NCBI RefSeq assembly: GCF_023264895.1
Contig: NZ_JAHFUY010000033.1
Span: 1 to 45,738, forward strand
Reading direction: 5' to 3'
Length of the DNA: 45,738 nt
Source: Herbiconiux sp.
GTDB taxonomy: Bacteria; Actinomycetota; Actinomycetes; Actinomycetales; Microbacteriaceae
Under the pieces are notes generated by a model that worked only from the letters and a program-made list of their open reading frames with translations, made no database searches and was not told the DNA's origin. Made by a program: the position numbers and the translations under genes. Positions 17,636-26,189 of this stretch are shown one piece after another. The stretch's first letter is position 1, and the number at the start of each line of letters is the position of its first letter.

Positions 17636-18418
17636 TCAGGCGGCGCGAGCGCTGTAGCGCCCGTCGTCTTCGGAGACGGCGATCGGCAGGCCGAACGTGG
17701 CCTCGAGGTTCTGGGCGGTGAGCACGTCTCCGAGCTCGCCGGCCGCCACGATGCCGTCGGGGCCGAGCAGCAGGGCGTGGGTGAAGCCCTTCGGGATCTC
17801 CTCGACGTGGTGGGTCACCATCACGATCGCGGGAGCCTCGGGGGCCGAGGCGTAGCCGCCGAGCAGCTGCAGCAGCTCCTCGCGGGCGCCGAGGTCGAGG
17901 CTCGCGGCGGGCTCGTCGAGCAGCAGCAGCTCGGGGTCGGTCATCACCGATCGGGCGATCTGCACGCGCTTCTGCTCGCCGTCGCTCAGGGAGCCGAAGA
18001 GGCGCTCCGCGAGGTGGTCGAGCTTCCACTCCACGAGCACGCGCTGCGCCCGGCGGAGGTCGATGTCCTCGTAGGCCTCGTTCCAGCGGCCGGTGACCGA
18101 GTAGGCCGCCGTGAGCACGACGTTCAGCACGGTCTCGTTGGCGGGGAACCGACGGGCCATCGCGCTCGAGGCGAAGCCCACGCGGGGCCGCAGCTCGAAC
18201 AGGTCGACCTGGCCGAGCTGCCCCTCGAGCACGTGCACGACGCCGCCGGAGGGGTGGCTCATCGCGGCCGCGATCTGCAGCAGGGTGGTCTTGCCCGCGC
18301 CGTTCGGGCCGAGCACGACCCAGCGCTGATCGCCGTCCACCTTCCAGTTCACGCCGCTGAGGATGGTGTTCCCATCGCGGACAACCGAAACGTCTTCGAG
18401 ATCGAGCACAGTGGGCAT
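17636..18418 (-). CDS. ABC transporter-type ATP-binding protein
   Basis: A 260-aa single ABC ATPase. Walker A GPNGAGKTT is at 37-45, the signature LSDGEQK at 144-150, Walker B LLLLDEP at 164-170, and the H-loop lies in VTHHVEEIP. No permease or binding protein lies beside it, so it may be an orphan subunit or a soluble ATPase. It resembles a stand-alone ModF/YlmA-like group by overall appearance (tentative). The ATG at 18418 is preceded by reverse TAAACT at a 7-nt distance and has no Shine-Dalgarno. It follows glgA on the same strand after a 32-bp gap. Confidence 0.88.
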   Translation of the reverse strand: MPTVLDLEDVSVVRDGNTILSGVNWKVDGDQRWVVLGPNGAGKTTLLQIAAAMSHPSGGVVHVLEGQLGQVDLFELRPRVGFASSAMARRFPANETVLNVVLTAAYSVTGRWNEAYEDIDLRRAQRVLVEWKLDHLAERLFGSLSDGEQKRVQIARSVMTDPELLLLDEPAASLDLGAREELLQLLGGYASAPEAPAIVMVTHHVEEIPKGFTHALLLGPDGIVAAGELGDVLTAQNLEATFGLPIAVSEDDGRYSARAA

Positions 18419-18425
18419 GGATGAG

Positions 18426-18431
18426 AGTTTA
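18426..18431 (-). promoter_or_regulatory. -10 element TAAACT of the ABC ATPase (leaderless arrangement)
   Basis: Reverse TAAACT ends 7 nt before ATG 18418, and no ribosome-binding site is visible in the CTCATCC spacer. It gives this gene a start site independent of glgA. Confidence 0.45.
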
Positions 18432-18450
18432 GTCGCGCAGAAACCTCTGC

Positions 18451-19632
18451 TCAGATCAACGCGCGGTAGATGTCGGCGGTTTGGGAGGCGATCGCGCCCC
18501 AGGAGAACTCGGCCTCCGCACGGGCCCGCCCGGCGGCGCCCATCCGGGCCGCGCGCTCGGGGTCCGAGACGACCTCCGTGAGGGTTCGGGCGAGGTCGGC
18601 CACGAAGCGATCCGGGTCGGTGGGGGTGCCCGTGCCGTCCTGCAGCTGGTCGATGGGCACGAGGAGGCCCGTCACGCCGTCGTCGACGACCTCGGGGATG
18701 CCGCCGGTGGCGGTCCCGACCACGGGAAGGCCGCACGCCATGGCCTCGAGGTTCACGATGCCGAGGGGCTCGTACACCGAGGGGCAGACGAACACGGTCG
18801 CGGCGGTGAGCACGGCCGTGAGGTCGCTCTGCGGCAGGATCTCCTCGATCCAGATGATGCCGCCGCGCGTCTCCTGCAGCGTGCGCACGGCGCTCGACAC
18901 CTCCTCGAGGATGGCGGGCGTGTCGGGGGCCCCGGCACAGAGCACCACCTGCACGTCCTCCGGCAGCAGCGCGAGGGCGCGGAGGAGGTACGGCAGCCCC
19001 TTCTGGCGCGTGATCCGCCCCACGAACACCACGGTCGGCCGGTCGCCGTCGATGCCGAGCCGCGCGAGCACGTCGGCGTCGTGGTTCGGCTTCCAGCGCT
19101 CGAGGTCGATGCCGTTGTAGACGGTCACGACCTTCGACTCGTCGAGGGCGGGGTAGGAGCGCAGGATGTCACGGGCCATGCCGTCGCTCACCGCGATGAC
19201 CTTGTCGGCCGACTCGAACGCGGTCTTCTCGATGAGCGACGAGATCCGGTAGCCGCCCCCCAGCTGCTCGGCCTTCCAGGGCCGGAGAGGCTCGAGCGAG
19301 TGGGCGGTGACGACGTGCGGCACGTCGTGCAGCAGAGCGGCCAGCCGCCCGGCGGCGTTGGCGTACCAGGTGTGCGAGTGCACGAGCGAGGTGCCGGCCA
19401 CGGCCTCGGCGATCTGCAGGTCGACGCCCAGGGTGGTGAGGCTCGGATTCGCGCCCGCGAGCTCGGCGGGCACACCGTAGGCGAACACGCCCTCCTCGTC
19501 GCGCGGCGCCCCGAAGCAGCGCACGGCCACGTCGAGGTGCGACCTCAGCTCCTTCACCAGCTCGGCGACGTGCACGCCGGCGCCTCCATAGACCTCGGGC
19601 GGATACTCTCGGGTGATCACGTCGACTCGCAT
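18451..19632 (-). CDS. glgA: Glycogen synthase / maltose-1-phosphate synthase, actinobacterial GT4 type
   Basis: A 393-aa GT-B retaining glycosyltransferase that begins [21 protein letters not shown], diagnostic of the actinobacterial GT4 GlgA (GlgM). [17 protein letters not shown] and the donor site [18 protein letters not shown] are present. In mycobacteria the homologue uses ADP-glucose to make maltose-1-phosphate or extend alpha-glucan. It is divergent from glgC, which makes ADP-glucose, with only 48 bp between start codons, so the pair is probably co-regulated. The ATG at 19632 has a reverse TACGGT 6 nt upstream and no Shine-Dalgarno. Confidence 0.93.
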   Translation of the reverse strand: MRVDVITREYPPEVYGGAGVHVAELVKELRSHLDVAVRCFGAPRDEEGVFAYGVPAELAGANPSLTTLGVDLQIAEAVAGTSLVHSHTWYANAAGRLAALLHDVPHVVTAHSLEPLRPWKAEQLGGGYRISSLIEKTAFESADKVIAVSDGMARDILRSYPALDESKVVTVYNGIDLERWKPNHDADVLARLGIDGDRPTVVFVGRITRQKGLPYLLRALALLPEDVQVVLCAGAPDTPAILEEVSSAVRTLQETRGGIIWIEEILPQSDLTAVLTAATVFVCPSVYEPLGIVNLEAMACGLPVVGTATGGIPEVVDDGVTGLLVPIDQLQDGTGTPTDPDRFVADLARTLTEVVSDPERAARMGAAGRARAEAEFSWGAIASQTADIYRALI

Positions 19633-19638
19633 AATCGA

Positions 19639-19673
19639 ACCGTAGTACGAGCCGGCGGAAACCTCATTATGGT
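19639..19673. promoter_or_regulatory. Compact divergent glgA/glgC promoter region
   Basis: The 48-bp intergenic region holds a reverse TACGGT (19639-19644), 6 nt before the glgA ATG. It also holds a forward TATGGT (19668-19673), 7 nt before the glgC ATG. Both would give leaderless or nearly leaderless mRNAs. The upstream part of each promoter must lie in or overlap the other. GGGGGG before glgC could instead act as a weak ribosome-binding site. Confidence 0.42.
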
Positions 19674-19680
19674 GGGGGGT

Positions 19681-20925
19681 ATGGCAGCATCACAGAAGAT
19701 CTTCGGCATCGTCCTGGCCGGTGGCGAGGGCAAGCGTCTCATGCCCCTCACGGCAGATCGAGCGAAGCCCGGAGTGCCGTTCGGCGGTGGCTATCGTCTG
19801 ATCGACTTCGCGCTGTCGAACCTCGTCAACTCGGGTCTCCGCCAGATCGTCGTGCTCACGCAGTACAAGTCGCACTCGCTCGACCGGCACGTCTCGCAGA
19901 CCTGGCACCTCGACGGCCTGCTGAACTCCTACATCGCCTCCGTGCCCGCCCAGCAGCGGCTCGGCAAGCGCTGGTTCAGCGGCTCGGCCGACGCCATCCT
20001 GCAGTCGCTCAACCTCATCCGCGACGAGAAGCCCGACATCGTCGTCGTGGTCGGCGCCGACCACGTCTACCGCATGGACTTCGGGCAGATGATCCAGGCG
20101 CACATCGACTCCGGCAAGGGCGCGACGGTCGCGGCCATCCGCCAGCCGATCGAGCTGAGCGACCAGTTCGGGGTCATCCAGACCAGCGACGACGACCCGA
20201 CGGTCATCACCGAGTTCCTCGAGAAGCCGAAGGATGCGACGGGGCTCGTCGACTCCCCCGGCGAGGTCCTCGCCTCCATGGGCAACTACATCTTCGACGC
20301 CGACCAGCTCATCGACGCGGTCATCCGCGACGGCGAGCTGCCGGGCTCCAGCCACGACATGGGCGGCGACATCATCCCCGCATTCGTGGCGGCCGGCAAC
20401 GCGGCCGTCTACGACCTCAACCGCAACGACGTGCCCGGCTCGACCGACCGCGACCGCTACTACTGGCGCGACGTGGGAACGATCGACTCGTTCTACGACG
20501 CGCACCAGGACCTCATCTCGGCCCTCCCGGTCTTCAACCTCTACAACGAGAAGTGGCCGATCTACACCCAGCAGCTCAATTCGCCGCCCGCCAAGTTCGT
20601 GCGCGACAGCAAGGGCAACCCCGGGGTCACGGTGGAGTCGATCGTCTCGCTCGGCTGCCTGATCTCCGGCGCCCGCGTCGAGGGCAGCGTCGTGGGGCCG
20701 TGGACGACGGTCGATTCGGGTGCCCTCGTGCAGCAGTCGGTGCTCTTCGACCGGGTGCACATCGAACCGGACGCCGTGGTGCGTCGGGCTATCCTGGACA
20801 AGAACGTGATCGTGACGGCCGGCGCCCAGGTGGGTGTCGATGCGGAGCGCGACCGTGAACGAGGGTTCACGGTCACAGACTCGGGCATCACCGTCGTAGG
20901 CAAGGGAGTTCGCGTAGATCCATGA
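19681..20925 (+). CDS. glgC: Glucose-1-phosphate adenylyltransferase
   Basis: A 414-aa enzyme making ADP-glucose from glucose-1-phosphate and ATP. The nucleotidyltransferase loop [11 protein letters not shown] with [10 protein letters not shown] is near the N-terminus, GADHVYRMD in the middle, and [15 protein letters not shown] follows. A left-handed beta-helix C-terminal part is suggested by the [19 protein letters not shown]-type repeats. Length is normal for bacterial GlgC. The ATG at 19681 is used; the frame is open far upstream, but that portion is antisense to glgA. The stop overlaps the serB start by ATGA (20922-20925). Confidence 0.96.
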   Translation: MAASQKIFGIVLAGGEGKRLMPLTADRAKPGVPFGGGYRLIDFALSNLVNSGLRQIVVLTQYKSHSLDRHVSQTWHLDGLLNSYIASVPAQQRLGKRWFSGSADAILQSLNLIRDEKPDIVVVVGADHVYRMDFGQMIQAHIDSGKGATVAAIRQPIELSDQFGVIQTSDDDPTVITEFLEKPKDATGLVDSPGEVLASMGNYIFDADQLIDAVIRDGELPGSSHDMGGDIIPAFVAAGNAAVYDLNRNDVPGSTDRDRYYWRDVGTIDSFYDAHQDLISALPVFNLYNEKWPIYTQQLNSPPAKFVRDSKGNPGVTVESIVSLGCLISGARVEGSVVGPWTTVDSGALVQQSVLFDRVHIEPDAVVRRAILDKNVIVTAGAQVGVDAERDRERGFTVTDSGITVVGKGVRVDP

Positions 20926-21557
20926 GCATCCTCATCGTCCTCGATGTCGACTCCACCCTCATCGAGAACGAGGTGATCGAGATGCTCGGCGACCTGGCCG
21001 GCTGCCACGCCGAGGTCGCGGAGATCACCGAGAGGGCCATGCGCGGCGAGCTCGACTTCGCCCAGAGCCTCGCCGCCCGCGTGCGGCTGCTCGAGGGCCT
21101 GCCGTCGTCGTGCTTCGACGAGGTGCGCGGCGCGATCCGGGTCACCGACGGCGTGCCCGACATGATCGCCGCCGTGCACGCTGCCGGTGGTGCTGTGGCG
21201 GTGGTGTCCGGCGGGTTCCACGAGGTGCTCGACCCGCTCGCCGAGTCGCTCGGTCTTGACCACTGGCGCGCCAACCGACTCGGTGTGGCCGACGGTCGCC
21301 TCACAGGCACGGTGTCGGGCCCCATCATCGACCCGCAGAGCAAAGCGGATGCGCTCACCGAGTGGGCGGACGCCCGCAGCATCCCGCTCTCCCGCACCGT
21401 CGCGGTGGGCGACGGGGCCAACGACCTCCGGATGATGGAGATCGCCGGCCTGTCCGTCGCCTTCCACGCCCGGCCGCTCGTGCGGGAGAACGCCGATCTG
21501 GTGATGGACGTGCGCGACCTCAGCCAGCTCCTGCCCCTGGTGGGCCTCCGCGGCTGA
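20922..21557 (+). CDS. serB: Phosphoserine phosphatase (HAD superfamily)
   Basis: A 211-aa HAD phosphatase with DVDST (8-12, nucleophile Asp8), SGGFHEV for the second motif, and [10 protein letters not shown] for the metal-binding motif. This is the SerB pattern, the last step of serine synthesis. Many actinobacterial SerB proteins carry an N-terminal ACT domain; this one is the short form without it. Start and stop overlap with glgC (ATGA) indicates coupled translation. Why serine synthesis is coupled to glycogen precursor synthesis is not evident; it may simply be transcriptional packing. It converges on fabG, 22 bp away. Confidence 0.9.
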   Translation: MSILIVLDVDSTLIENEVIEMLGDLAGCHAEVAEITERAMRGELDFAQSLAARVRLLEGLPSSCFDEVRGAIRVTDGVPDMIAAVHAAGGAVAVVSGGFHEVLDPLAESLGLDHWRANRLGVADGRLTGTVSGPIIDPQSKADALTEWADARSIPLSRTVAVGDGANDLRMMEIAGLSVAFHARPLVRENADLVMDVRDLSQLLPLVGLRG

Positions 21558-21579
21558 GGGCCGCTTCAGCGGCTCGGGG

Positions 21580-22296
21580 TCAGTGCCCCATGCCGAGGCC
21601 GCCGTCGACGGGGATGACGGCGCCCGTGATGTAGGCGGCGTCGTCGCCGGCGAGCCACGCGACCGCCTTCGCGACCTCGCCCGCCGAGCCGTAGCGTCCG
21701 GCCGGGATGCTCTTCTTGTACTCGGCCTGCTGCGCCTCGGGCAGCTCGGCGGTCATGTCGGTCTCGATGAACCCGGGCGCCACGACGTTGGCCGTGATCC
21801 CGCGGGCGCCGAGCTCGCGCGAGACGGAGCGGGCGAGACCCACGAGGGCGCTCTTCGAGGCGCTGTAGTTGACCTGGCCGGCCGATCCGTAGAGCCCCAC
21901 GACGCTCGAGATGAGCACGATGCGGCCGAAGCGGGCCTTGAGCATGCCCTTCGAGGCGCGCTTCACCACGCGGAACGCACCCGTGAGGTTCGTGTCGATC
22001 ACGCTCGTGAAGTCGTCCTCCGACATCCGCATCATCAGGGTGTCACGCGTGATGCCGGCGTTGGCCACGACGACCTCGACCGGGCCGAGCTCCTTCTCCA
22101 CCTCGGTGAAGGCGGCGTCGATGGACGCGCCGTCGGTGACGTCGGCGATCACGGTGAGGGTCCCCTCCGGGCCCGTGCCCGAACGGGCGGTCACGGCGAC
22201 ACGGTGGCCCTGGGCCGCGAACTCCTCGGCGATGGCATAGCCGATGCCGCGGTTGCCGCCGGTGATCAGAACGGTACGGGGGGTGGTGGTGCTCAC
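21580..22296 (-). CDS. fabG: 3-oxoacyl-ACP reductase, SDR family
   Basis: A 238-aa classical short-chain dehydrogenase. The cofactor loop TGGNRGIG is at 12-19. NAG is at 79-81, structural Asn103 is in DTNLTGAF, and the catalytic residues are Ser131, Tyr144 and Lys148 in NYSASKSAL. Sequence features such as ITRDTLMMRMSEDDF and GFIETDM match FabG/MabA, which reduces 3-oxoacyl-ACP with NADPH in fatty-acid elongation. No other fab genes are adjacent. The GTG at 22296 is chosen for GAGGACC 10 nt upstream; longer in-frame sequence is not conserved-looking. Confidence 0.92.
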   Translation of the reverse strand: MSTTTPRTVLITGGNRGIGYAIAEEFAAQGHRVAVTARSGTGPEGTLTVIADVTDGASIDAAFTEVEKELGPVEVVVANAGITRDTLMMRMSEDDFTSVIDTNLTGAFRVVKRASKGMLKARFGRIVLISSVVGLYGSAGQVNYSASKSALVGLARSVSRELGARGITANVVAPGFIETDMTAELPEAQQAEYKKSIPAGRYGSAGEVAKAVAWLAGDDAAYITGAVIPVDGGLGMGH

Positions 22297-22363
22297 GCTG
22301 GGGTGGTCCTCACTGCTGGGCGACGGATGATCGAATACCAGCTTAGGAGCAGGAAAGCGAGCG

Positions 22364-22369
22364 TAGGCT
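22364..22369 (+). promoter_or_regulatory. -10 element TAGGCT upstream of the DUF3099/SURF1 operon
   Basis: TAGGCT lies 12 nt before the ATG at 22382, so the leader would be very short (about 5-6 nt). AAGGGG overlaps the predicted start region. Confidence 0.35.
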
Positions 22370-22381
22370 AAGGGGTACATC

Positions 22382-22669
22382 ATGAAGAGCAGCCAATCGG
22401 TCACCAGCCTCCCGCCGTCACCCGATGACGAGCGCCGGAAGCGCATGAACAAGTACCTGCTCATGATGTCGATCCGCGTGGTCTGTCTCGTGCTCATGCT
22501 CTTCGTGCAGGGCTGGTGGCTCGCGGTCGTGGCCGCCGGCGCCATCCTCCTCCCCTACTTCGCGGTGGTGCTCGGCAACGTCGGCACCTCGAGCCTCAAG
22601 CGGCACGAGCAGCCGACCGCCATCGAGGTGTACCGGCCGGCGCCGGGTTCCGAGGAGCCCCGGCCGTGA
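22382..22669 (+). CDS. DUF3099 small membrane protein
   Basis: A 95-aa protein with RMNKYLLMMSIRVVCLVLML (21-40) followed by a second hydrophobic stretch (to ~65) ending LLPYFAVVLGNVG. This is the pattern of actinobacterial DUF3099 proteins. Two transmembrane helices are predicted, with an acidic/basic N-terminus and a proline-rich C-terminus. Function is unknown. Its stop overlaps the GTG of the next small gene (GTGA, 22666-22669), making the first of two coupled junctions leading to SURF1. A role in respiratory-chain assembly is possible from this context only. Confidence 0.83.
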   Translation: MKSSQSVTSLPPSPDDERRKRMNKYLLMMSIRVVCLVLMLFVQGWWLAVVAAGAILLPYFAVVLGNVGTSSLKRHEQPTAIEVYRPAPGSEEPRP

Positions 22670-22872
22670 TCTCGCTCGGGCTCGAGCCCTCGGCCGCCGA
22701 GTGCTCGCGGGTGAGCTGCCGCGCGGAGGGCGTCTGGCGGATCGAGTGGCGGAACCCCAAGATCCACACCGAGGACCGCCGCAAGATCTGGCTCGCCTGC
22801 GACGAGCACGTCTCCTTCCTCCGTGAGTTCCTCGCCGCCCGCGACTTCCCGCTGGAGGTCGTGCCGGCATGA
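22666..22872 (+). CDS. 68-aa Cys-rich hypothetical protein in the SURF1 operon
   Basis: The product contains CSRVSC (Cys13, Cys18), two Trp residues in VWRIEWRNPKIH (23-34) and LACDEH (Cys45, His48). The C5C...C-x2-H arrangement could bind zinc or another metal (inference). It has no signal or membrane segment. The GTG at 22666 overlaps the DUF3099 stop, and the stop overlaps the SURF1 start (ATGA at 22869-22872), so it is firmly part of this three-gene operon. I know similar short actinobacterial proteins only as uncharacterised; no function is claimed. Confidence 0.75.
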   Translation: MISLGLEPSAAECSRVSCRAEGVWRIEWRNPKIHTEDRRKIWLACDEHVSFLREFLAARDFPLEVVPA

Positions 22873-23708
22873 TGGGTTGGCGTTTCCTGCTCAGCCGCCG
22901 TTGGGCCGGCTACCTCGCGCTCACGCTCGTGTTCGCGCTGGTCTGCGTGCTGCTCGCGCTCTGGCAGCTCGCGCGCCGCGACGAGGCGGTCGCCGAGATC
23001 AATCGTGTCGCCGCCAACTTCGATGCCGAGCCCACGCCGCTCGCCGATGTGCTGCCCGAGCTCGACTTCTACGACGAGTCCGACGAGTGGCTCACGGTCT
23101 CCATGACGGGCAGCTACCTCACCGACGACCAGCTGCTCGTGCGCAACCGTCCACTCGGCGGCGATGTCGGCTTCGACGTGCTCGTGCCCTTCCAGCTCGA
23201 GAACGGCAACGTGTTCGTCGTCGACCGCGGCTGGGTCCCCACAGGCCAAGAGCAGAATGCTCCGGATGCCGTGCCGGCCGCTCCCGAGGGTACGGTCACC
23301 GTGGTCGCTCGGCTCAAGGCGGGCGAGCCCGAGCTCGCGTCGATGGGCGGACTCGGCGACGGACAGATCGGCACGATAGAGCTGCCGGTGATCGCCGATC
23401 TGCTCGATCGTCCCACCTACACGGCCGCCTACGGTCTGCTCGCGAGCGAGGATCCGGCCCCGGCGGAGCGGCCGATGGCGATGCCGAAGCCGCAGCCCGA
23501 CGAGGGTGCGCACCTGTCGTACACGTTCCAGTGGTTCTGCTTCGGCGTGCTCGGCTTCGTGGGACTCGGCTACATCGTGCGCCAGGAGTTCCGCCGGCTG
23601 AACGCCGACGATCCCGAGGAGCAGGAGCGCGCGGCGGAGCGCGAGCGCAAGCGCCTCGCCCGGAAGACCGACGCGGAGGTCGAGGACGAGATCCTCGACA
23701 ACCGCTGA
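22869..23708 (+). CDS. SURF1-family cytochrome oxidase biogenesis protein
   Basis: A 279-aa protein. An N-terminal transmembrane helix (about 13-33, LTLVFALVCVLLALWQLARR, with the SURF1-typical WQ) is followed by a large periplasmic loop with DQLLVRNRPLGG and VFVVDRGWVP. A second helix near the C-terminus (about 217-238) and a charged tail complete it. SURF1 proteins help insert heme a into cytochrome c oxidase. ATG 22869 overlaps the previous stop. Heme A synthesis genes ctaA/ctaB lie 8-10 kb away in the window, a related but separate locus. Confidence 0.88.
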   Translation: MMGWRFLLSRRWAGYLALTLVFALVCVLLALWQLARRDEAVAEINRVAANFDAEPTPLADVLPELDFYDESDEWLTVSMTGSYLTDDQLLVRNRPLGGDVGFDVLVPFQLENGNVFVVDRGWVPTGQEQNAPDAVPAAPEGTVTVVARLKAGEPELASMGGLGDGQIGTIELPVIADLLDRPTYTAAYGLLASEDPAPAERPMAMPKPQPDEGAHLSYTFQWFCFGVLGFVGLGYIVRQEFRRLNADDPEEQERAAERERKRLARKTDAEVEDEILDNR

Positions 23709-23759
23709 GGCCGCGTTCGACCTCTGGTCGCGTGAAGCCGGCTCCGGCTCCGCGAGCGG

Positions 23760-25358
23760 CTACGCGAGCGAGATCAGGTCGGCGTAGTCCTTGTTCCAGT
23801 GGTCCTCGACGCCGTCCGGAAGGATCAGCACGCGCTCGGGGTTGAGCGCCTCCACGGCTCCCTCGTCGTGGCTCACCAGCACGACCGCACCCTCGTAGTG
23901 CGCGAGCGCATCCAGGATCTCCTCGCGGCTCGCCGGGTCGAGGTTGTTCGTCGGCTCGTCGAGCAGCAGCACGTTCGCGCCCGACACCACGATCATGGCC
24001 AGCGCGAGTCTCGTCTTCTCGCCACCCGAGAGCACTCCCGCGGGCTTGTGCCCGTCGTCGCCCGTGAACAGGAACGAGCCCAGCACGCGCCGCGCCTCGG
24101 TCTCGGTGAGGTTCGGGGAGGCCGACACCATGTTCTCGAGCACCGTGCGCTTGACGTCGATGGTCTCGTGCTCCTGGGCGTAGTAGCCGATCCGCAGCCC
24201 GTGACCGGGTTCGATGCGCCCGGTGTCGGGCTCGTCGGCCCCGCCGAGGATGCGGAGAAGAGTCGTCTTGCCGGCACCGTTCAGGCCCAGGATGACGACC
24301 TTCGATCCGCGGTCGATCGCGAGGTCGACGGCGGTGAAGATCTCGAGGGACCCGTAGCTCTTCGAGAGGTTCGACGCCATGAGCGGCGTGCGGCCGCAGG
24401 CGGCGGGCGTCGGGAACCGCAGCTTCGCCACGCGGTCGACCTCGCGCACCTCCTCGAGCCCGGAGAGCATCTTCTCGGCGCGGGCCACCATCTGGTGCGC
24501 GGCGGCGGCCTTCGAGGCCTTGGCGCCGAAGCGGGCGGCCTGCATCTGCAGCTGGGTGGCCTTCTTCTCGACGTTGACGCGCTCCTTCTTGCGGCGCTCC
24601 TCGTCGGCCTCGCGCTGGCGGAGGTAGTTGCGCCAGTTCATGTTGTAGACGTCGATGACCTGGCGGTTGGCATCCAGGTAGAACACTCGGTTCACGGTCT
24701 CGCCCACGAGCTCGATGTCGTGGCTGATCACGATGAAGCCACCGTTGTAGCTCTTCAAGAACTCGCGCAGCCACACCACGGAGTCGGCGTCGAGGTGGTT
24801 CGTCGGCTCGTCGAGGATGAGCGTCTCGGCATCCGAGAACAGGATGCGGGCGAGCTCGATGCGCCGGCGCTGACCGCCCGAGAGCGTCTTCAGCGGTTGG
24901 TCGAGGATGCGGTCGGGAAGGCTCAGGTTCGAGGCGATCGAGGCGGCCTCCGCCTCGGCCGCATAGCCGCCGAGGGCGTCGAAGCGCTCCGTGAGGTTGC
25001 CGTACTTCTTCATGGCGGCCGCACTGACCTTCGGGTCGTCGCTCGCCATCGCCATCGACGACTCGCTCATGCCCTCGAGCAGCGAGCCGAGCCCACGGGC
25101 GTTCAGGATGCGCGTGCGCGCCAGCTCCTCCGGGTCTCCAGAGCGGGGATCCTGGGGCAGGTAGCCGAGTTCGCCACTGCGGTTCACGGAGCCCGCGGCA
25201 GGCTGGAGGTCGCCCGCGAGGACCTTGGTGAGCGTGGTCTTCCCCGCGCCGTTCCGGCCCACGAGGCCGACCTTGTCGCCCGGACCGACTCGGAAGGACA
25301 CGTCCTCCATGAGGGTTCGTGCGCCGACCCGGATCGCCAGGTCTGTAACGCTGAGCAC
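23760..25358 (-). CDS. ABC-F family ATPase (ribosome-associated type)
   Basis: A 532-aa protein with two ABC domains in one chain and no membrane segments. Walker A VGRNGAGKTT and GLNGAGKTT, signatures LSGGQ and LSGGE, and Walker B LILDEPTNHLD and LLLDEPTNNLD are present. The linker between domains is basic and helical (RQREADEERRKKERVNVEKK). ABC-F proteins bind the ribosomal E site as translation factors or antibiotic-protection proteins; which applies here is unknown. The GTG at 25358 (VLSVTDLAIRVGARTL) is preferred over TTG 25370, because related actinobacterial proteins start at this point. Reverse TATACT at 25418-25423 is the likely -10. Confidence 0.92.
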   Translation of the reverse strand: MLSVTDLAIRVGARTLMEDVSFRVGPGDKVGLVGRNGAGKTTLTKVLAGDLQPAAGSVNRSGELGYLPQDPRSGDPEELARTRILNARGLGSLLEGMSESSMAMASDDPKVSAAAMKKYGNLTERFDALGGYAAEAEAASIASNLSLPDRILDQPLKTLSGGQRRRIELARILFSDAETLILDEPTNHLDADSVVWLREFLKSYNGGFIVISHDIELVGETVNRVFYLDANRQVIDVYNMNWRNYLRQREADEERRKKERVNVEKKATQLQMQAARFGAKASKAAAAHQMVARAEKMLSGLEEVREVDRVAKLRFPTPAACGRTPLMASNLSKSYGSLEIFTAVDLAIDRGSKVVILGLNGAGKTTLLRILGGADEPDTGRIEPGHGLRIGYYAQEHETIDVKRTVLENMVSASPNLTETEARRVLGSFLFTGDDGHKPAGVLSGGEKTRLALAMIVVSGANVLLLDEPTNNLDPASREEILDALAHYEGAVVLVSHDEGAVEALNPERVLILPDGVEDHWNKDYADLISLA

Positions 25359-25416
25359 AGAGAAATCCAATTCTTTCGTTGCGTTGCCACAACGCGGAGG
25401 GGTGGGGGACGTCTTC

Positions 25417-25425
25417 TAGTATATT
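25417..25425. promoter_or_regulatory. AT-rich island with overlapping divergent -10 elements (ABC-F and bioY)
   Basis: TAGTATATT contains a reverse TATACT (25418-25423) facing the ABC-F gene and a forward TATATT (25420-25425) facing bioY. It is the most AT-rich spot in the intergenic region, so the two promoters may compete. Confidence 0.45.
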
Positions 25426-25460
25426 TCCAGAGAAGCCGGTGGCCGACCGCTGCCCGCATC

Positions 25461-25485
25461 CGTGCAATCGTCGTGCATTCGTGCA
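25461..25485 (+). promoter_or_regulatory. Triple CGTGCA motif in the bioY leader
   Basis: CGTGCA occurs at 25461, 25472 and 25480, downstream of the predicted bioY -10. It could be a regulator site; no known biotin operator (BirA, BioR, BioQ) was recognised. Confidence 0.25.
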
Positions 25486-25512
25486 GCGATCCGGCACCGA
25501 GAAGGAGACTGC

Positions 25513-26103
25513 ATGTCCACCCTGTCCCTGGCCGCTGGCCGTCCCACCCTGGCTGACCGGCTGATCAGCCGCAGCATCCTCACCGACGTCATGCTCGTCG
25601 CCGGCGGCGCGGCCTTCGTGGGTCTCCTGGCCCAGGTCGCCATCCCGCTGTGGCCGGTGCCGATCACGGGCCAGACCCTCGCCGTGCTGCTCGTGGGCTC
25701 CACGCTCGGGGCTCTCCGCGGGGTCATCGCCATGGCGGTCTACGCAGTCGTCGGCATCGCGGGCGTCCCGTGGTTCAGCGACGCGAGCGCCGGCTGGCAG
25801 GTCGTCGCCGGCCCCACGGGCGGCTACATCATCGGCTTCATCGTGGCCGCGGGCCTCACCGGCTGGCTCGCCCAGCGCAACTGGGACCGCAAGGTGCTCG
25901 GCGCCTTCGCCTCCTTCACCGCAGGCACCGTCATCACGTTCGCGGTGGGCCTCCCCTGGCTCGCCGCCTCCCTCGGCCTCACCCTCGAGCAGACTCTCCA
26001 GGCCGGCCTCTACCCCTTCATCCTCGGCGGCATCATCAAGGCCCTCCTCGCGGCCGGCATCATCCCCCTCGCCTGGAAGCTCACCTCCCGCCCCAAGAAC
26101 TAG
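25513..26103 (+). CDS. bioY: Biotin transporter substrate-binding subunit BioY
   Basis: A 196-aa S-component with about six transmembrane helices. It contains the BioY-typical WPVPITGQTLAVLLVGSTLG (52-71) and GPTGGYIIGF. BioY binds biotin in the membrane and works alone or with an ECF module (BioM/BioN); neither is in the window, so it likely uses a shared module or acts alone. GAAGGAGA (25501-25508) fixes the ATG at 25513. It diverges from the ABC-F gene and is followed 10 bp after its stop by palindromic element B. Confidence 0.94.
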   Translation: MSTLSLAAGRPTLADRLISRSILTDVMLVAGGAAFVGLLAQVAIPLWPVPITGQTLAVLLVGSTLGALRGVIAMAVYAVVGIAGVPWFSDASAGWQVVAGPTGGYIIGFIVAAGLTGWLAQRNWDRKVLGAFASFTAGTVITFAVGLPWLAASLGLTLEQTLQAGLYPFILGGIIKALLAAGIIPLAWKLTSRPKN

Positions 26104-26112
26104 CCTCCGCCA

Positions 26113-26185
26113 GTTCAGACTCGCACACGTCGCGGCCACTGACTCCTCCGGGAGCTCAGCAGCCGCGACGTTTGCGTTTTCGAAC
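26113..26185. repeat. 73-bp palindromic element B
   Basis: The two arms match at 27 of 34 aligned positions with one bulge around a TCCG loop (26147-26150). The right arm contains CCGCGACGTTTGCG and ends CGAAC. The inner stem is CTGACTCC / GGAGCTCAG. It begins 10 bp after the bioY stop and ends 4 bp before the DUF559 stop, between convergent genes, so it could also terminate transcription. Confidence 0.88.
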
Positions 26186-26189
26186 AGCA

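Noticed and set aside
18481-19680. In-frame upstream extension of glgC
   Set aside because: It is antisense to glgA, and glgC homologues start at the [15 protein letters not shown] region. A -10 lies directly before ATG 19681.
23738-23759. Hairpin between SURF1 and the ABC-F gene
   Set aside because: Several alternative short pairings (GCTC/GAGC) exist, none longer than 4-6 bp; possibly a terminator but not supported.
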